Shown: in pieces, positions 56,508 to 64,000 of the stretch
How the letters are laid out: every line of letters begins with the position of its first letter
How positions within the stretch are numbered: the stretch's first letter is position 1
DNA from: Hyphomicrobiales bacterium
GTDB taxonomy: Bacteria > Pseudomonadota > Alphaproteobacteria > Rhizobiales > Rhizobiaceae
Length of the DNA: 64,000 nt
Direction: 5' to 3'
Assembly (NCBI GenBank): GCA_900469345.1
Contig: UBWZ01000008.1
Location: 186,001 to 250,000, forward strand
Notes under the pieces: model-generated
Seen by the model: only the letters and a program-made list of their open reading frames with translations
Database searches by the model: none
Told to the model about the DNA's origin: nothing
Position numbers and translations under genes: made by a program

Positions 56508-58309
56508 TCCCGTTCGGCGGCCACCGCCTCGCTGCCCTTGTCGTCGCGGATCACGGCCCGCTTCGGCTTGATCAGCGGCTCCGGGCGGACCGGGCTGTTG
56601 AACAGCATTTCTCGCCCGGCGCCGAGGCCCTGCACGGCCTGGATCTGCAGCCGCTCTTCGTCCCGGTTGCGGATGTCCTCGACGATGTCGTACGCCGAGT
56701 TTTCGCTCATGCCGAGCCCCTGAAGCGTCCGTCGGCCGAACACCAGGCCCGATTCCAGCGTCTCTCGCAATTCGAACTCGACGGCACGGTCGCGCAGCGC
56801 CAGCGAGTGGATGCGGTCGTAGGACCGCACGAACAGCCGCGCCGTCGGAAACTCCGAGCGGATCATCTCGACGATGCGATCCGTCGTGTCCCGCTTGTGC
56901 GTGCAGATGGCGACGATCTTGGCGCGCTCTATCCCGGAGGCGATCAGCACGTCGCGACGCGTCCCGTCGCCGAAATAGATGCGGAAGCCGAAGTTCGCCG
57001 CCTGGCGGATGCGATCCGGATTGTCGTCGATCACGGTCACCGAACTGCCGCCGGCGAGCAGGATCTGCGCGGCGATCTGGCCGAAGCGGGAAAAGCCGAC
57101 CATCAGCACGTCTGCGCCGGCGCCCTCGAAATCCTCTTCCAGCTGCTCGCGGGCTTCGCGCTGCCGAAGGCGCTTGGAAAGAGCCGCCCCGAGCGGGGTC
57201 AGCGCCATCGACAAGGTCACGACGGCGATCAGCAGCGAGGCCGTGGCCGAGGAGAGGAGGCCGGCCGCGGTCGCGGTGGTAAACAGCACGAAGCCGAATT
57301 CGCCGCCCTGGGGAAGCAGGAAGGCGATCTGTATCGCATCATTGTGGGAAGAGCCCCACAGCCGGCACAGCACATAGGTGATAAGCGTCTTGGCGGCCAT
57401 GAACACCAACACCGCCGGCACGATGAAAAGCAGGTTTTCGACGATCACCTGCACTTCGAGCGACAGGCCGACGGCGACGAAGAACAACGCCAGCAGAAGC
57501 CCGCGGAACGGCTCGATATCCGCCTCCAGCTCGTGACGATAGGACGATTCGGCCAGCATCACGCCGGCCAGGAAGGCGCCCATGGCCATGGAAAGCCCGG
57601 CAGCCTGCATGGCCGCGGCCGATCCCAGCACCACCAGCAGAGCTGCGGCGATCATCACTTCGCGCGCACCGGTCTTGGCGATCACCTGGAACATCGGCGT
57701 CAGCAGGTAGCGCCCGGCCAGGATCATCGCGCCGACGGCCCCGACGGCAACGGCGAAATCGATCAGCGGCGTTGCTGCGGCTTCGCTCGTCCCGGGCGCA
57801 AGAATGGTGATGAGGGCCAGCAGCGGCACGATCGCCAGGTCCTGGAACAGCAGTACCGAAAACGATCTCTGCCCGTAGCGGCTGTTCATGTCGCCGCTGT
57901 CGTTGAGGATCTGCAACGCGAAGGCGGTCGACGACAGGGCTAGGCCGAACCCGACCATCAGGCTGCCGCGCCAGTCGCTGAGCGCAGACAGGTAGGCAAG
58001 CCCGCTCAAAACCGCGCCGGTGACCACGACCTGCATCGGCCCGAGACCGAACACGTCGCCGCGCATCTGCCACAGCCGCGACGGCTTGAGTTCGAGGCCG
58101 ATGATGAACAGCAGGAAGACGACGCCGAACTCGGCAACTTCGAGGACCTCCTGCGTGTCCGTCACCTGTTGCAGCACCGGACCGATGATGACGCCCGCCG
58201 CCAGGTAGCCGAGCACGGTGCCGAGCCCGAGCTTGCGGAACAGGGGAGCCGCGATGACCGCTCCGGCCAGGAGGAGCAGCATCTCGAAAAAAAGTGAATT
58301 GTGGTCCAT
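56486..58309 (-). CDS. KefB-type monovalent cation:proton antiporter (CPA2) with TrkA-N domain
   Basis: Inner-membrane antiporter of 607 residues. The first 390 residues are about 12-13 hydrophobic segments of the CPA2 fold, with GLELKPSRLW near 70 and LLFQDLAIVPLLA near 150. A TrkA-N (RCK) domain follows (about 405-525, VLMVGFSRFGQIAAQILL) for nucleotide or glutathione control of gating, and a C-terminal charged tail. This matches KefB/KefC potassium efflux, but glutathione gating is not proven and K+ versus Na+ specificity is unclear. The start is ATG 58309, because upstream codons lack similarity. Confidence 0.88.
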   Translation of the reverse strand: MDHNSLFFEMLLLLAGAVIAAPLFRKLGLGTVLGYLAAGVIIGPVLQQVTDTQEVLEVAEFGVVFLLFIIGLELKPSRLWQMRGDVFGLGPMQVVVTGAVLSGLAYLSALSDWRGSLMVGFGLALSSTAFALQILNDSGDMNSRYGQRSFSVLLFQDLAIVPLLALITILAPGTSEAAATPLIDFAVAVGAVGAMILAGRYLLTPMFQVIAKTGAREVMIAAALLVVLGSAAAMQAAGLSMAMGAFLAGVMLAESSYRHELEADIEPFRGLLLALFFVAVGLSLEVQVIVENLLFIVPAVLVFMAAKTLITYVLCRLWGSSHNDAIQIAFLLPQGGEFGFVLFTTATAAGLLSSATASLLIAVVTLSMALTPLGAALSKRLRQREAREQLEEDFEGAGADVLMVGFSRFGQIAAQILLAGGSSVTVIDDNPDRIRQAANFGFRIYFGDGTRRDVLIASGIERAKIVAICTHKRDTTDRIVEMIRSEFPTARLFVRSYDRIHSLALRDRAVEFELRETLESGLVFGRRTLQGLGMSENSAYDIVEDIRNRDEERLQIQAVQGLGAGREMLFNSPVRPEPLIKPKRAVIRDDKGSEAVAAERDQAPTTV

Positions 58310-58421
58310 GCGGAGTACTTTCGAGGCCGGGCAGGGGCGGGTCAACCCGGAATCGACCGGCTGCCCTTGATGCTTGCGCCGGTGCACAATAAATGGGAGC
58401 GCAACGAAAGGCTTCGCAAAA

Positions 58422-59768
58422 ATGACTTCCGAATTTGATTCCGCTCCGCTTCTGGCTCGCGCCGGCGAACTGATCGATCTGGCCAGGGCCGCGGGGGCAG
58501 ACAAGGCGGATGCCGTCGTCGTCCGCTCGAGGTCGCGCTCGGTCAGCGTTCGCCTCGGCAAGGTCGAGGGCACGGAAGCCTCTGAAAGCGACGATTTCGC
58601 GCTGCGCGTCTTTGTCGGCCAGCGAGTGGCGAGCGTTTCGGCCAACCCCGGCTTCGACATGAAGACGCTGGCCGAGCGTGCCGTCGCCATGGCTCGCGTC
58701 TCACCCGAAGACCCGTTCGCCTGCCTCGCCGATGAAGCCGATCTGGCCACCGGCTACCCGGACCTCGACCTCTTCGATCCGACCGAGGTGCCGACCGAAG
58801 AGCTGCGCGAGGCCGCGCTTGCGATGGAACAGGCGGCGCTCGACGTAGAGGGCGTCACCAACTCTTCCGGCTCCGGAGCGTCGGCGGGCATGGGCGGCCT
58901 CGTGCTCGTCACCTCGCACGGCTTTTCCGGCAGCTACATGGCGACCCGTTTCGGCCGCTCCGTCAGCGTCATCGCCGGCGAGGGCACCAAGATGGAGCGC
59001 GACTACGATTTCGACAGCCGCCTGTTTGCTGCCGAGCTCGACGATCCGGCGCTGATCGGTCGGCGCGCCGGTGAACGCGTCGTCAAGCGCATCAATCCGC
59101 GCCAGGTCGATACGGGCAGCAATGTCACCGTGGTCTTCGACCCCCGCATCGCCCGCGGTTTCGTCGGTCATATCGCCGGCGCCATCAATGGCGCTTCCGT
59201 TGCCCGCAAGACCAGCTTCCTGCGCGATCGGATGGGACAGCAGGTGCTGAAGGCGGGGCTCAGCATCACCGATGATCCGCTGGTGGTGCGTGGCTCGTCC
59301 TCGCGGCCGTTTGACGGCGAGGGCGTCTCGGGAGAGCGGATGGCGATGATCGAGGACGGCGTCCTCAATCACTGGTTCCTGTCCACCTCCACCGGCCGCG
59401 AGCTCGGCATGAAGACCAATGGCCGCGGTGTTCGCGGCGGCAACTCCGTGACGCCGGCCTCCACCAATCTGGCCCTGGAGCCGGGCGAGATTTCGGCCCA
59501 GGATCTGATCCGCTCGATCGGAAACGGTTTCTACATCACCGAACTGATCGGCCAGGGCGTCAACATGATCACCGGCGAGTACAGCCGTGGCGCCACCGGC
59601 TTCTGGATCGAGAACGGCGAACTCGCCTATCCGGTCTCCGAAGTCACCATCGCCTCCAATCTCAAGGACATGTTCATGCGCCTGACGCCGGCCGACGACA
59701 TTGACCGGAAATTCGGTGTGGCGTCGCCGACGATCGCCATCGAGGGCATGACCCTGGCCGGACGCTGA
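58422..59768 (+). CDS. pmbA: TldD/PmbA family metalloprotease (PmbA/TldE)
   Basis: Cytoplasmic TldD/PmbA protein of 448 residues, in E. coli the TldE half that joins TldD to degrade or mature small peptides. TldE-type partners lack the zinc HExxxH motif, and none is present here. Family segments SNGFYITELIGQGVNMITGEYSRGATGFWIENG near 365-400 are clear. TldD is not in the window. The IMPase-like gene follows in 4 bases, and the two are probably cotranscribed. Confidence 0.88.
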   Translation: MTSEFDSAPLLARAGELIDLARAAGADKADAVVVRSRSRSVSVRLGKVEGTEASESDDFALRVFVGQRVASVSANPGFDMKTLAERAVAMARVSPEDPFACLADEADLATGYPDLDLFDPTEVPTEELREAALAMEQAALDVEGVTNSSGSGASAGMGGLVLVTSHGFSGSYMATRFGRSVSVIAGEGTKMERDYDFDSRLFAAELDDPALIGRRAGERVVKRINPRQVDTGSNVTVVFDPRIARGFVGHIAGAINGASVARKTSFLRDRMGQQVLKAGLSITDDPLVVRGSSSRPFDGEGVSGERMAMIEDGVLNHWFLSTSTGRELGMKTNGRGVRGGNSVTPASTNLALEPGEISAQDLIRSIGNGFYITELIGQGVNMITGEYSRGATGFWIENGELAYPVSEVTIASNLKDMFMRLTPADDIDRKFGVASPTIAIEGMTLAGR

Positions 59769-59772
59769 CGCG

Positions 59773-60582
59773 ATGTCCGAGCCCAAGGCCCTGAACAGCT
59801 GGCAGGACGATCTGGATCTCATCCGCGAGGCGGCCCGCCAGGCGGGAGAGGTGGCCTTCGGCTATTTCGGCCGCTCGCCGGAAGTCTGGTGGAAGAACGA
59901 GGGAAGCTCGCCGGTCAGCGCCGCCGATTTTGCCGCCAACGACCGGCTGCGGAAGATCCTTCTGGAGGCGCGGCCCGAGTACGGCTGGCTGTCCGAAGAG
60001 ACCGACGACGACACCGACCGGCTCGCCCGCGATACCGTCTTCGTGATCGATCCGATCGACGGCACCCGGGCCTTCATCAATGGCGAGAAAACGTGGTGCG
60101 TCTCGGTCGCGGTTGTTCATCGCGGTCGGCCTGTGGCGGGGGTCCTTGCGGCGCCGGCACTCGGCGAGGAGTTCTGGGCCAGCAGCGACACCCCGGCAAT
60201 GAAGAACGGCGACCCCATTGCGGTCACCGGTGCCGCCGGCTCGCAACTGCTGATCGCCGCCGACGAAAGCCTGATCCGCAAGTTCGACAATCCCTTCCGC
60301 GAGACCGTACGGCGCGTCGGCCATGTGCCCTCGCTTGCCTACCGGCTGGCCATGGCCGCCGATGGCCGCATCGACGGCACCGTCGTCAAGCGCAACTCCC
60401 ACGACTGGGATCTGGCGGCCGCAGACCTCATCCTGGAGCGGGCAGGCGGACAGCTTGTCGACTTGCACAACAGCCCGCTGGCATACAATCGCGCCTCCGT
60501 CACCCGCGACATGCTCGTCGCCGGCTCGGAACATGCGATATCGAGCCTTCTGCCACGCCTGCGTGATGGCTCAGCGGGTTGA
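59773..60582 (+). CDS. Inositol monophosphatase family protein
   Basis: Mg2+-dependent phosphatase of 269 residues. It has the metal-site motifs EET near residue 78, DPIDGTRAF near 95, and the second WDLAAADLILERAGG near 215. These fit IMPase/CysQ enzymes, which act on inositol phosphate, fructose bisphosphate or 3'-phosphoadenosine-5'-phosphate. I cannot tell the substrate. It starts four bases after pmbA and precedes the DUF4170 gene by 51 bases. Confidence 0.85.
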   Translation: MSEPKALNSWQDDLDLIREAARQAGEVAFGYFGRSPEVWWKNEGSSPVSAADFAANDRLRKILLEARPEYGWLSEETDDDTDRLARDTVFVIDPIDGTRAFINGEKTWCVSVAVVHRGRPVAGVLAAPALGEEFWASSDTPAMKNGDPIAVTGAAGSQLLIAADESLIRKFDNPFRETVRRVGHVPSLAYRLAMAADGRIDGTVVKRNSHDWDLAAADLILERAGGQLVDLHNSPLAYNRASVTRDMLVAGSEHAISSLLPRLRDGSAG

Positions 60583-60633
60583 CCTTTTCCGTCGAATGCA
60601 GCAGAGGAATGGCCCGGGAGGCTGAAGCCAGGG

Positions 60634-60885
60634 ATGAATGAGATGATGCAGGACGACGGGAAGAAACAATTGCTCCACCTGGTGTTCGGTGGTGAGCTCG
60701 CAAGCCTCGACGGGGTCCAGTTCAAGGATCTGTCCGGGCTCGATATCGTCGGAATTTTCCCCGATTACGCAAGCGCGTTGGTCGCCTGGCGCTCCAAGGC
60801 CCAGCAGACCGTCGACAACGCCCAGATGCGCTATTTCATCGTCCACATGCACCGCCTTCTCGAGCCTGATTCGAAGTCAAGCTGA
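60634..60885 (+). CDS. DUF4170 small protein
   Basis: Acidic protein of 83 residues, DUF4170, found before waaA in many alphaproteobacteria. The core is LHLVFGGELASLDGVQFKDLSGLDIVGIFPDYASALVAWRSKAQ, with MRYFIVHMHRLLEP near the end. No catalytic motif is seen. Its position between the IMPase gene and waaA suggests an envelope role, but function is unknown. GGGATGAATGAG near the start leaves ATG 60634 or the one four codons later possible. Confidence 0.8.
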   Translation: MNEMMQDDGKKQLLHLVFGGELASLDGVQFKDLSGLDIVGIFPDYASALVAWRSKAQQTVDNAQMRYFIVHMHRLLEPDSKSS

Positions 60886-61056
60886 GGCAAGCCTCGCGGC
60901 GTAGCATCGCCTTTCGTGACGGGCCTTTTGCGGTCGTCCTGCACGGTGCGGACCCCTCTATTTTTGACGCATTTGTGAAGCATAGAAAATGCGCTATGGA
61001 TGGGCACTTGGGAGCGGTTTTTTGACAGCGGTCAGCTTTGACAGGGGATGGAGACG

Positions 61057-62394
61057 ATGAGCGGCGGCCTGGCGCGCATTGCTCTGTTTGCCTATCGCCT
61101 TGCCGGCATCGCTCTCTATCCGCTGGCAAGCCCCTACCTCACCTATCGCGGGCTGAAGCGTAAGGAAGATCCGGCACGCCGGCTCGAACGCCTGGGCTAT
61201 GCCAGCCTGCCGCGGCCGCGCGGTCCGCTGATCTGGGCGCATGCGGCAAGCGTCGGCGAGACGCTGGCGATCATGCCGCTGATCCGTGAACTGCGCCGCC
61301 GCCAGATCCACGTTCTGCTGACCACGGGCACGGTCACGTCGGCCACCATCGTGGAGGCGCGGCTTGGTCGCAAGGTCATCCACCAATACGCCCCGCTCGA
61401 CGTCAAGTTTCCGGTCAAGCGTTTCATTGCCTACTGGAGGCCGGATGCCTGCATCACGGCGGAATCCGAGATCTGGCCGACGACCATCGCCGAATTGTCG
61501 CGCCGCGGCATACCGCAGATCCGCGTCAACGCACGCATGTCGGACCGCTCCTTCGACCGCTGGCGCGCTCGCCACAGCCTTGCCGAGGCGCTCTTCGAAA
61601 AGCTGGCGCTGGTGGTCGCGCAGTCCGATCTCGACGCCGAGCGGTTTCGCGATCTCGGCGCATGGCCGGTGATCGTCTCCGGCAATCTCAAGACCGATAC
61701 GGATCCGCCGCCGTTCGACGAGACCGTGCTGGCGCATTACCGCGGCCAGATCGGTGGCCGCAAGACCTGGGCCGCCATCTCGACCTTCGACGGCGAGGAG
61801 AAGGCTGCCGCGACAGTGCACAAGGCGCTGAAGGAGAAAAACGGTCAGCTGACCGTCATCGTGCCGCGTCACCCCGAACGCGCCGATGCGATCGAGACGA
61901 TGCTGAAGGAAGAGGGGTTGTCGGTGGCGCGCCGCTCCCGCAACGATCCCGTGACGGAAAGCACCGACATCCTGCTCGGCGATACGATCGGCGAAATGGG
62001 CCTCTACCTGAGGCTGACCGAGATTGCCTTTGTCGGCCGCTCGCTGACCCATGAGGGCGGCCAGAACCCGCTTGAACCCGCCATGCTGGGCTGCGCCGTC
62101 CTGTCTGGTCCCAACCTGCAGAATTTCCGTGACGCCTACCAGAACCTGGCGCGAAAGGGAGCGGCGCGCGTCGTGCGCGACGTGGAGATGCTCGCCAAGG
62201 CGGTGCATTATCTGCTGATCAACGAACCGGCACGCCGCAAGATGATGGATGCTGGACACGAAACCATGCAGGAAATGCGCGGCGCATTGGGCAAGACCGT
62301 CAAGGCGCTGGAGCCCTATATCAATCCATTGACAGTGACGGCACGGCTGCAGCCGAAGCCCAAACACAAGCCCAAGGCCGCAGCAGTTCGATGA
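61057..62394 (+). CDS. waaA: 3-deoxy-D-manno-octulosonic acid transferase WaaA (KdtA)
   Basis: Adds Kdo to lipid A at the inner membrane, in the core of LPS assembly. The 445-residue GT-B glycosyltransferase has a membrane anchor near the N-terminus (about 5-28), the acceptor-side Glu in HAASVGETLA near 62, and the donor-side segments VPRHPERADAIE near 270 and HEGGQNPLEPAMLGC near 330. I start at ATG 61057, nine bases after AGGGG; the ATG at 61048 would touch that site. It is coupled to the HAD gene (ATGA), then lpxK. Confidence 0.95.
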   Translation: MSGGLARIALFAYRLAGIALYPLASPYLTYRGLKRKEDPARRLERLGYASLPRPRGPLIWAHAASVGETLAIMPLIRELRRRQIHVLLTTGTVTSATIVEARLGRKVIHQYAPLDVKFPVKRFIAYWRPDACITAESEIWPTTIAELSRRGIPQIRVNARMSDRSFDRWRARHSLAEALFEKLALVVAQSDLDAERFRDLGAWPVIVSGNLKTDTDPPPFDETVLAHYRGQIGGRKTWAAISTFDGEEKAAATVHKALKEKNGQLTVIVPRHPERADAIETMLKEEGLSVARRSRNDPVTESTDILLGDTIGEMGLYLRLTEIAFVGRSLTHEGGQNPLEPAMLGCAVLSGPNLQNFRDAYQNLARKGAARVVRDVEMLAKAVHYLLINEPARRKMMDAGHETMQEMRGALGKTVKALEPYINPLTVTARLQPKPKHKPKAAAVR

Positions 62395-63119
62395 GCGGAC
62401 CGGACTGGAACGCCATCGTGGGCATCCTGTTCGACAAGGACGGCACCCTTCTGCGCTATGACGAAAGCTGGGGACCGGTAAACCGCGAGGCGGCGCGTAT
62501 CGCCGCCGCCGGCGACGCCGACCTGGAACCGAGGCTGCTGATGGCGGCCGGCATGGACCCGGTCTCGGGACAGACGAGGGCAGACAGCCTCCTGGCCGCC
62601 GGCAACGCCGCCGAGATCGCTGCCGGTTTCGTGGCCGCGGGTTCACCCCTGGATGTGGCCGAACTGACCCGGCGTCTCGACACGCTTTTCGTCCAGGCGG
62701 CGGAATGGGCCGTTCCGGTGACCGACCTTGCCATTCTCTTCGCGCGCCTCAAGGCCCGTGGCCTCAAGCTCGGCGTCGCCTCCAGCGATAACGAGCAGTC
62801 GATCCGCCAGACGGCCATCCGTTTCGGCTTCAGCGAGCATCTCGATTTCGTGGCGGGCTATGACAGCGGCCATGGCGTCAAGCCAGGCCCCGGCATGGTC
62901 ACCGGTTTCTGCGCGGCGGTCGGCCTTTCGCCGTCGCAGGTAGCCATGGTGGGCGACAACAATCACGACATGCATATGGGGCTGGCGGCCGGAGTGGGGA
63001 TCAACGTCGCCGTCCTGACCGGAACAGGATCGCGCGAGACGCTGGCGCAAGCCGCGGACCTCTGCCTCGACGACATCACGGCACTGGAAGCTCTTCTTCC
63101 ACGCAGACAAGAGGCCTAG
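62391..63119 (+). CDS. HAD family phosphatase (Gph-like)
   Basis: Phosphatase of 242 residues in the phosphoglycolate-phosphatase group. Motif I is LFDKDGTLL near residue 13, motif [11 protein letters not shown] near 122, motif III Lys in [10 protein letters not shown] near 160 and motif [11 protein letters not shown] near 185. A helical cap (about 20-105) is present. It sits between waaA and lpxK, overlapping waaA by four bases. It might act in Kdo or lipid A metabolism, but the substrate is not shown by sequence. Confidence 0.87.
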   Translation: MSGPDWNAIVGILFDKDGTLLRYDESWGPVNREAARIAAAGDADLEPRLLMAAGMDPVSGQTRADSLLAAGNAAEIAAGFVAAGSPLDVAELTRRLDTLFVQAAEWAVPVTDLAILFARLKARGLKLGVASSDNEQSIRQTAIRFGFSEHLDFVAGYDSGHGVKPGPGMVTGFCAAVGLSPSQVAMVGDNNHDMHMGLAAGVGINVAVLTGTGSRETLAQAADLCLDDITALEALLPRRQEA

Positions 63120-63124
63120 GGGAG

Positions 63125-64000
63125 ATGGTATCTGAGGCGCCGCCCTTCTGGTGGACGAAGGCCGGCTGGCAGGCCTGGGCACTGTCGCCGTTCTCTCTTG
63201 TGTACGGACGGATCGCCGGTCGGAGGATGGCGCGGGCGCGGCGGGCGCAGGTGCCCGTTCCGGTCCTTTGCGTCGGCAATTTCACCGTCGGGGGCGCCGG
63301 CAAGACGCCGACGGCGCTCGCCATTGCCCGCGCTGCCAGACAGAAGGGCCTGAAGCCCGGCTTCCTCACCCGCGGCTACGGCGGCTCGCTCGACGTCACG
63401 ACGCTGGTCGATCCGGGGCACCACCGGGCCGATGCCGTCGGCGACGAGGCCCTGCTTCTGGCGCGCGAGGCGCCGACCGTCATTTCCCGCGGGCGGGTCG
63501 AAGGCGCCCGCCGTCTCGTGACGGAAGGGCTGGACCTCATCATCATGGATGACGGCTTCCAGAGCGCGCGGCTGGAACTGGATTTCGCGCTGGTGGTGAT
63601 CGATACGCGACGCGGCATCGGCAACGGCCACATGGTGCCGGGCGGGCCGGTGCGGGCGCCGATCCGCGAGCAGATGCGCCAGCTCTCCGCGATCCTCAAG
63701 GTCGGCGACGAAGCCGCCGCCGATCCGCTCGTGCGCCAGGCCGCCCGGGCAGGCAAGCAGATCTATGTCGCGACCTTGCGCCCGCGCCAGGGCCAGTCGC
63801 TTGCCGGCAAAAGCGTGCTCGCCTTCACCGGCATCGCTGACCCGGAAAAGTTTTATCGCACCGTCAGGACCGTCGGCGGCCTCGTCGCTGACACGCGGTC
63901 CTTTCCGGACCACCATTTCTTCAGCGACGACGAGATGCAGAGCCTCGTCGACGACGCCGCCCGCCAGGGCCTCAGCCTCGTGACGACGTCCAAGGATGCC
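63125..64000 (+). CDS. lpxK: Tetraacyldisaccharide 4'-kinase LpxK (3' end outside window)
   Basis: Adds the 4'-phosphate to the lipid A precursor at the inner membrane. The frame is open from ATG 63125 to the window edge (292 codons), so the C-terminus is missing. Visible parts are a hydrophobic N-terminal segment (about 14-28), the P-loop [15 protein letters not shown] near residue 52, TRGYGG near 80 and MDDGFQ near 140. It begins six bases after the HAD gene, so waaA-HAD-lpxK is a coupled unit. Confidence 0.93.
   Translation, partial: MVSEAPPFWWTKAGWQAWALSPFSLVYGRIAGRRMARARRAQVPVPVLCVGNFTVGGAGKTPTALAIARAARQKGLKPGFLTRGYGGSLDVTTLVDPGHHRADAVGDEALLLAREAPTVISRGRVEGARRLVTEGLDLIIMDDGFQSARLELDFALVVIDTRRGIGNGHMVPGGPVRAPIREQMRQLSAILKVGDEAAADPLVRQAARAGKQIYVATLRPRQGQSLAGKSVLAFTGIADPEKFYRTVRTVGGLVADTRSFPDHHFFSDDEMQSLVDDAARQGLSLVTTSKDA

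Noticed and set aside
56486..58750. N-terminal extension of the antiporter by 147 residues
   Set aside because: The extra codons are antisense to pmbA and are low-complexity Ser/Arg/Ala sequence; the membrane protein begins at 58309.

Overview
The window is about 62% GC and reads as ordinary core chromosome of an alphaproteobacterium, most likely Rhizobiaceae (Rhizobium/Agrobacterium/Sinorhizobium relatives). The pointers are: a short-form HisG with a HisZ regulatory subunit, a CIRCE-controlled groESL, a DUF1127 protein beside an LsrB/VtlR-like LysR regulator, an LpxQ-type lipid A oxidase, an MctP-like symporter with a DUF3311 partner, the waaA/lpxK lipid A block, and a mosaic palindromic repeat of the kind scattered through rhizobial genomes. 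I see no integrase, transposase, phage gene or CRISPR array.

Layout. 1-4491: part of a type II secretion locus in two converging halves (gspH-I-J rightward; secretin gspD, a short prepilin peptidase and gspG leftward). 4864-5667: a small RTX protein. 6013-6086: tRNA-Gln(CUG). 6319-8663: ppx-rlmE. 8688-11275: an MFS exporter divergent from a Tat-exported metallo-beta-lactamase-fold enzyme. 11468-14656: guaB, a MAPEG protein and a dienelactone hydrolase. 14653-17199: divergent oxyR/katA. 17271-22584: LysR/DUF1127 pair, then the leftward set pit-rsmE-gshA. 22710-27549: Nudix hydrolase and glcDEF. 27546-29979: LpxQ-like protein and two L,D-transpeptidase paralogues. 30185-33439: tag, a HAD hydrolase, DUF305 with a Cys/His/Met-rich partner, an unassigned Rossmann protein and an orphan antitoxin-like protein. 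33585-37109: hisS-[repeat]-hisZ-hisG. 37198-42264: DoxX, a chemoreceptor and groESL. 42431-47489: chrA, a HAD protein, ribF and the DUF3311/MctP symporter. 47539-48260: a Phd/VapC toxin-antitoxin pair. 48557-56507: ileS, a lipoprotein, tadA, an rluB-like gene with a very long tail, rsmD and a patatin. 56486-64000: a KefB-type antiporter, pmbA, an inositol-phosphatase relative, DUF4170, waaA, a HAD phosphatase and lpxK, which runs off the right edge.

How the genes work together. Oxidative-stress and thiol functions (OxyR/KatA, the LsrB/VtlR-like regulator, GshA) sit within 6 kb. Envelope functions (type II secretion, LpxQ-like protein, two L,D-transpeptidases, WaaA and LpxK) recur through the window. 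Translation and RNA modification genes (rlmE, rsmE, tadA, rluB, rsmD, hisS, ileS, tRNA-Gln) are dispersed. glcDEF is a complete glycolate oxidase.

I did not find a convincing wholly new system. The best leads are structural: two 106-bp tandem repeats carrying copies of the groEL 3' end between groEL and its terminator; sharply bounded low-GC, odd-codon blocks inside ileS and hisS that suggest recombination; a mosaic palindrome inside the hisS-hisZ-hisG unit; an antitoxin-like gene with no toxin; the DUF305/Cys-His-Met pair; and the repeat-expanded tail of the pseudouridine synthase.
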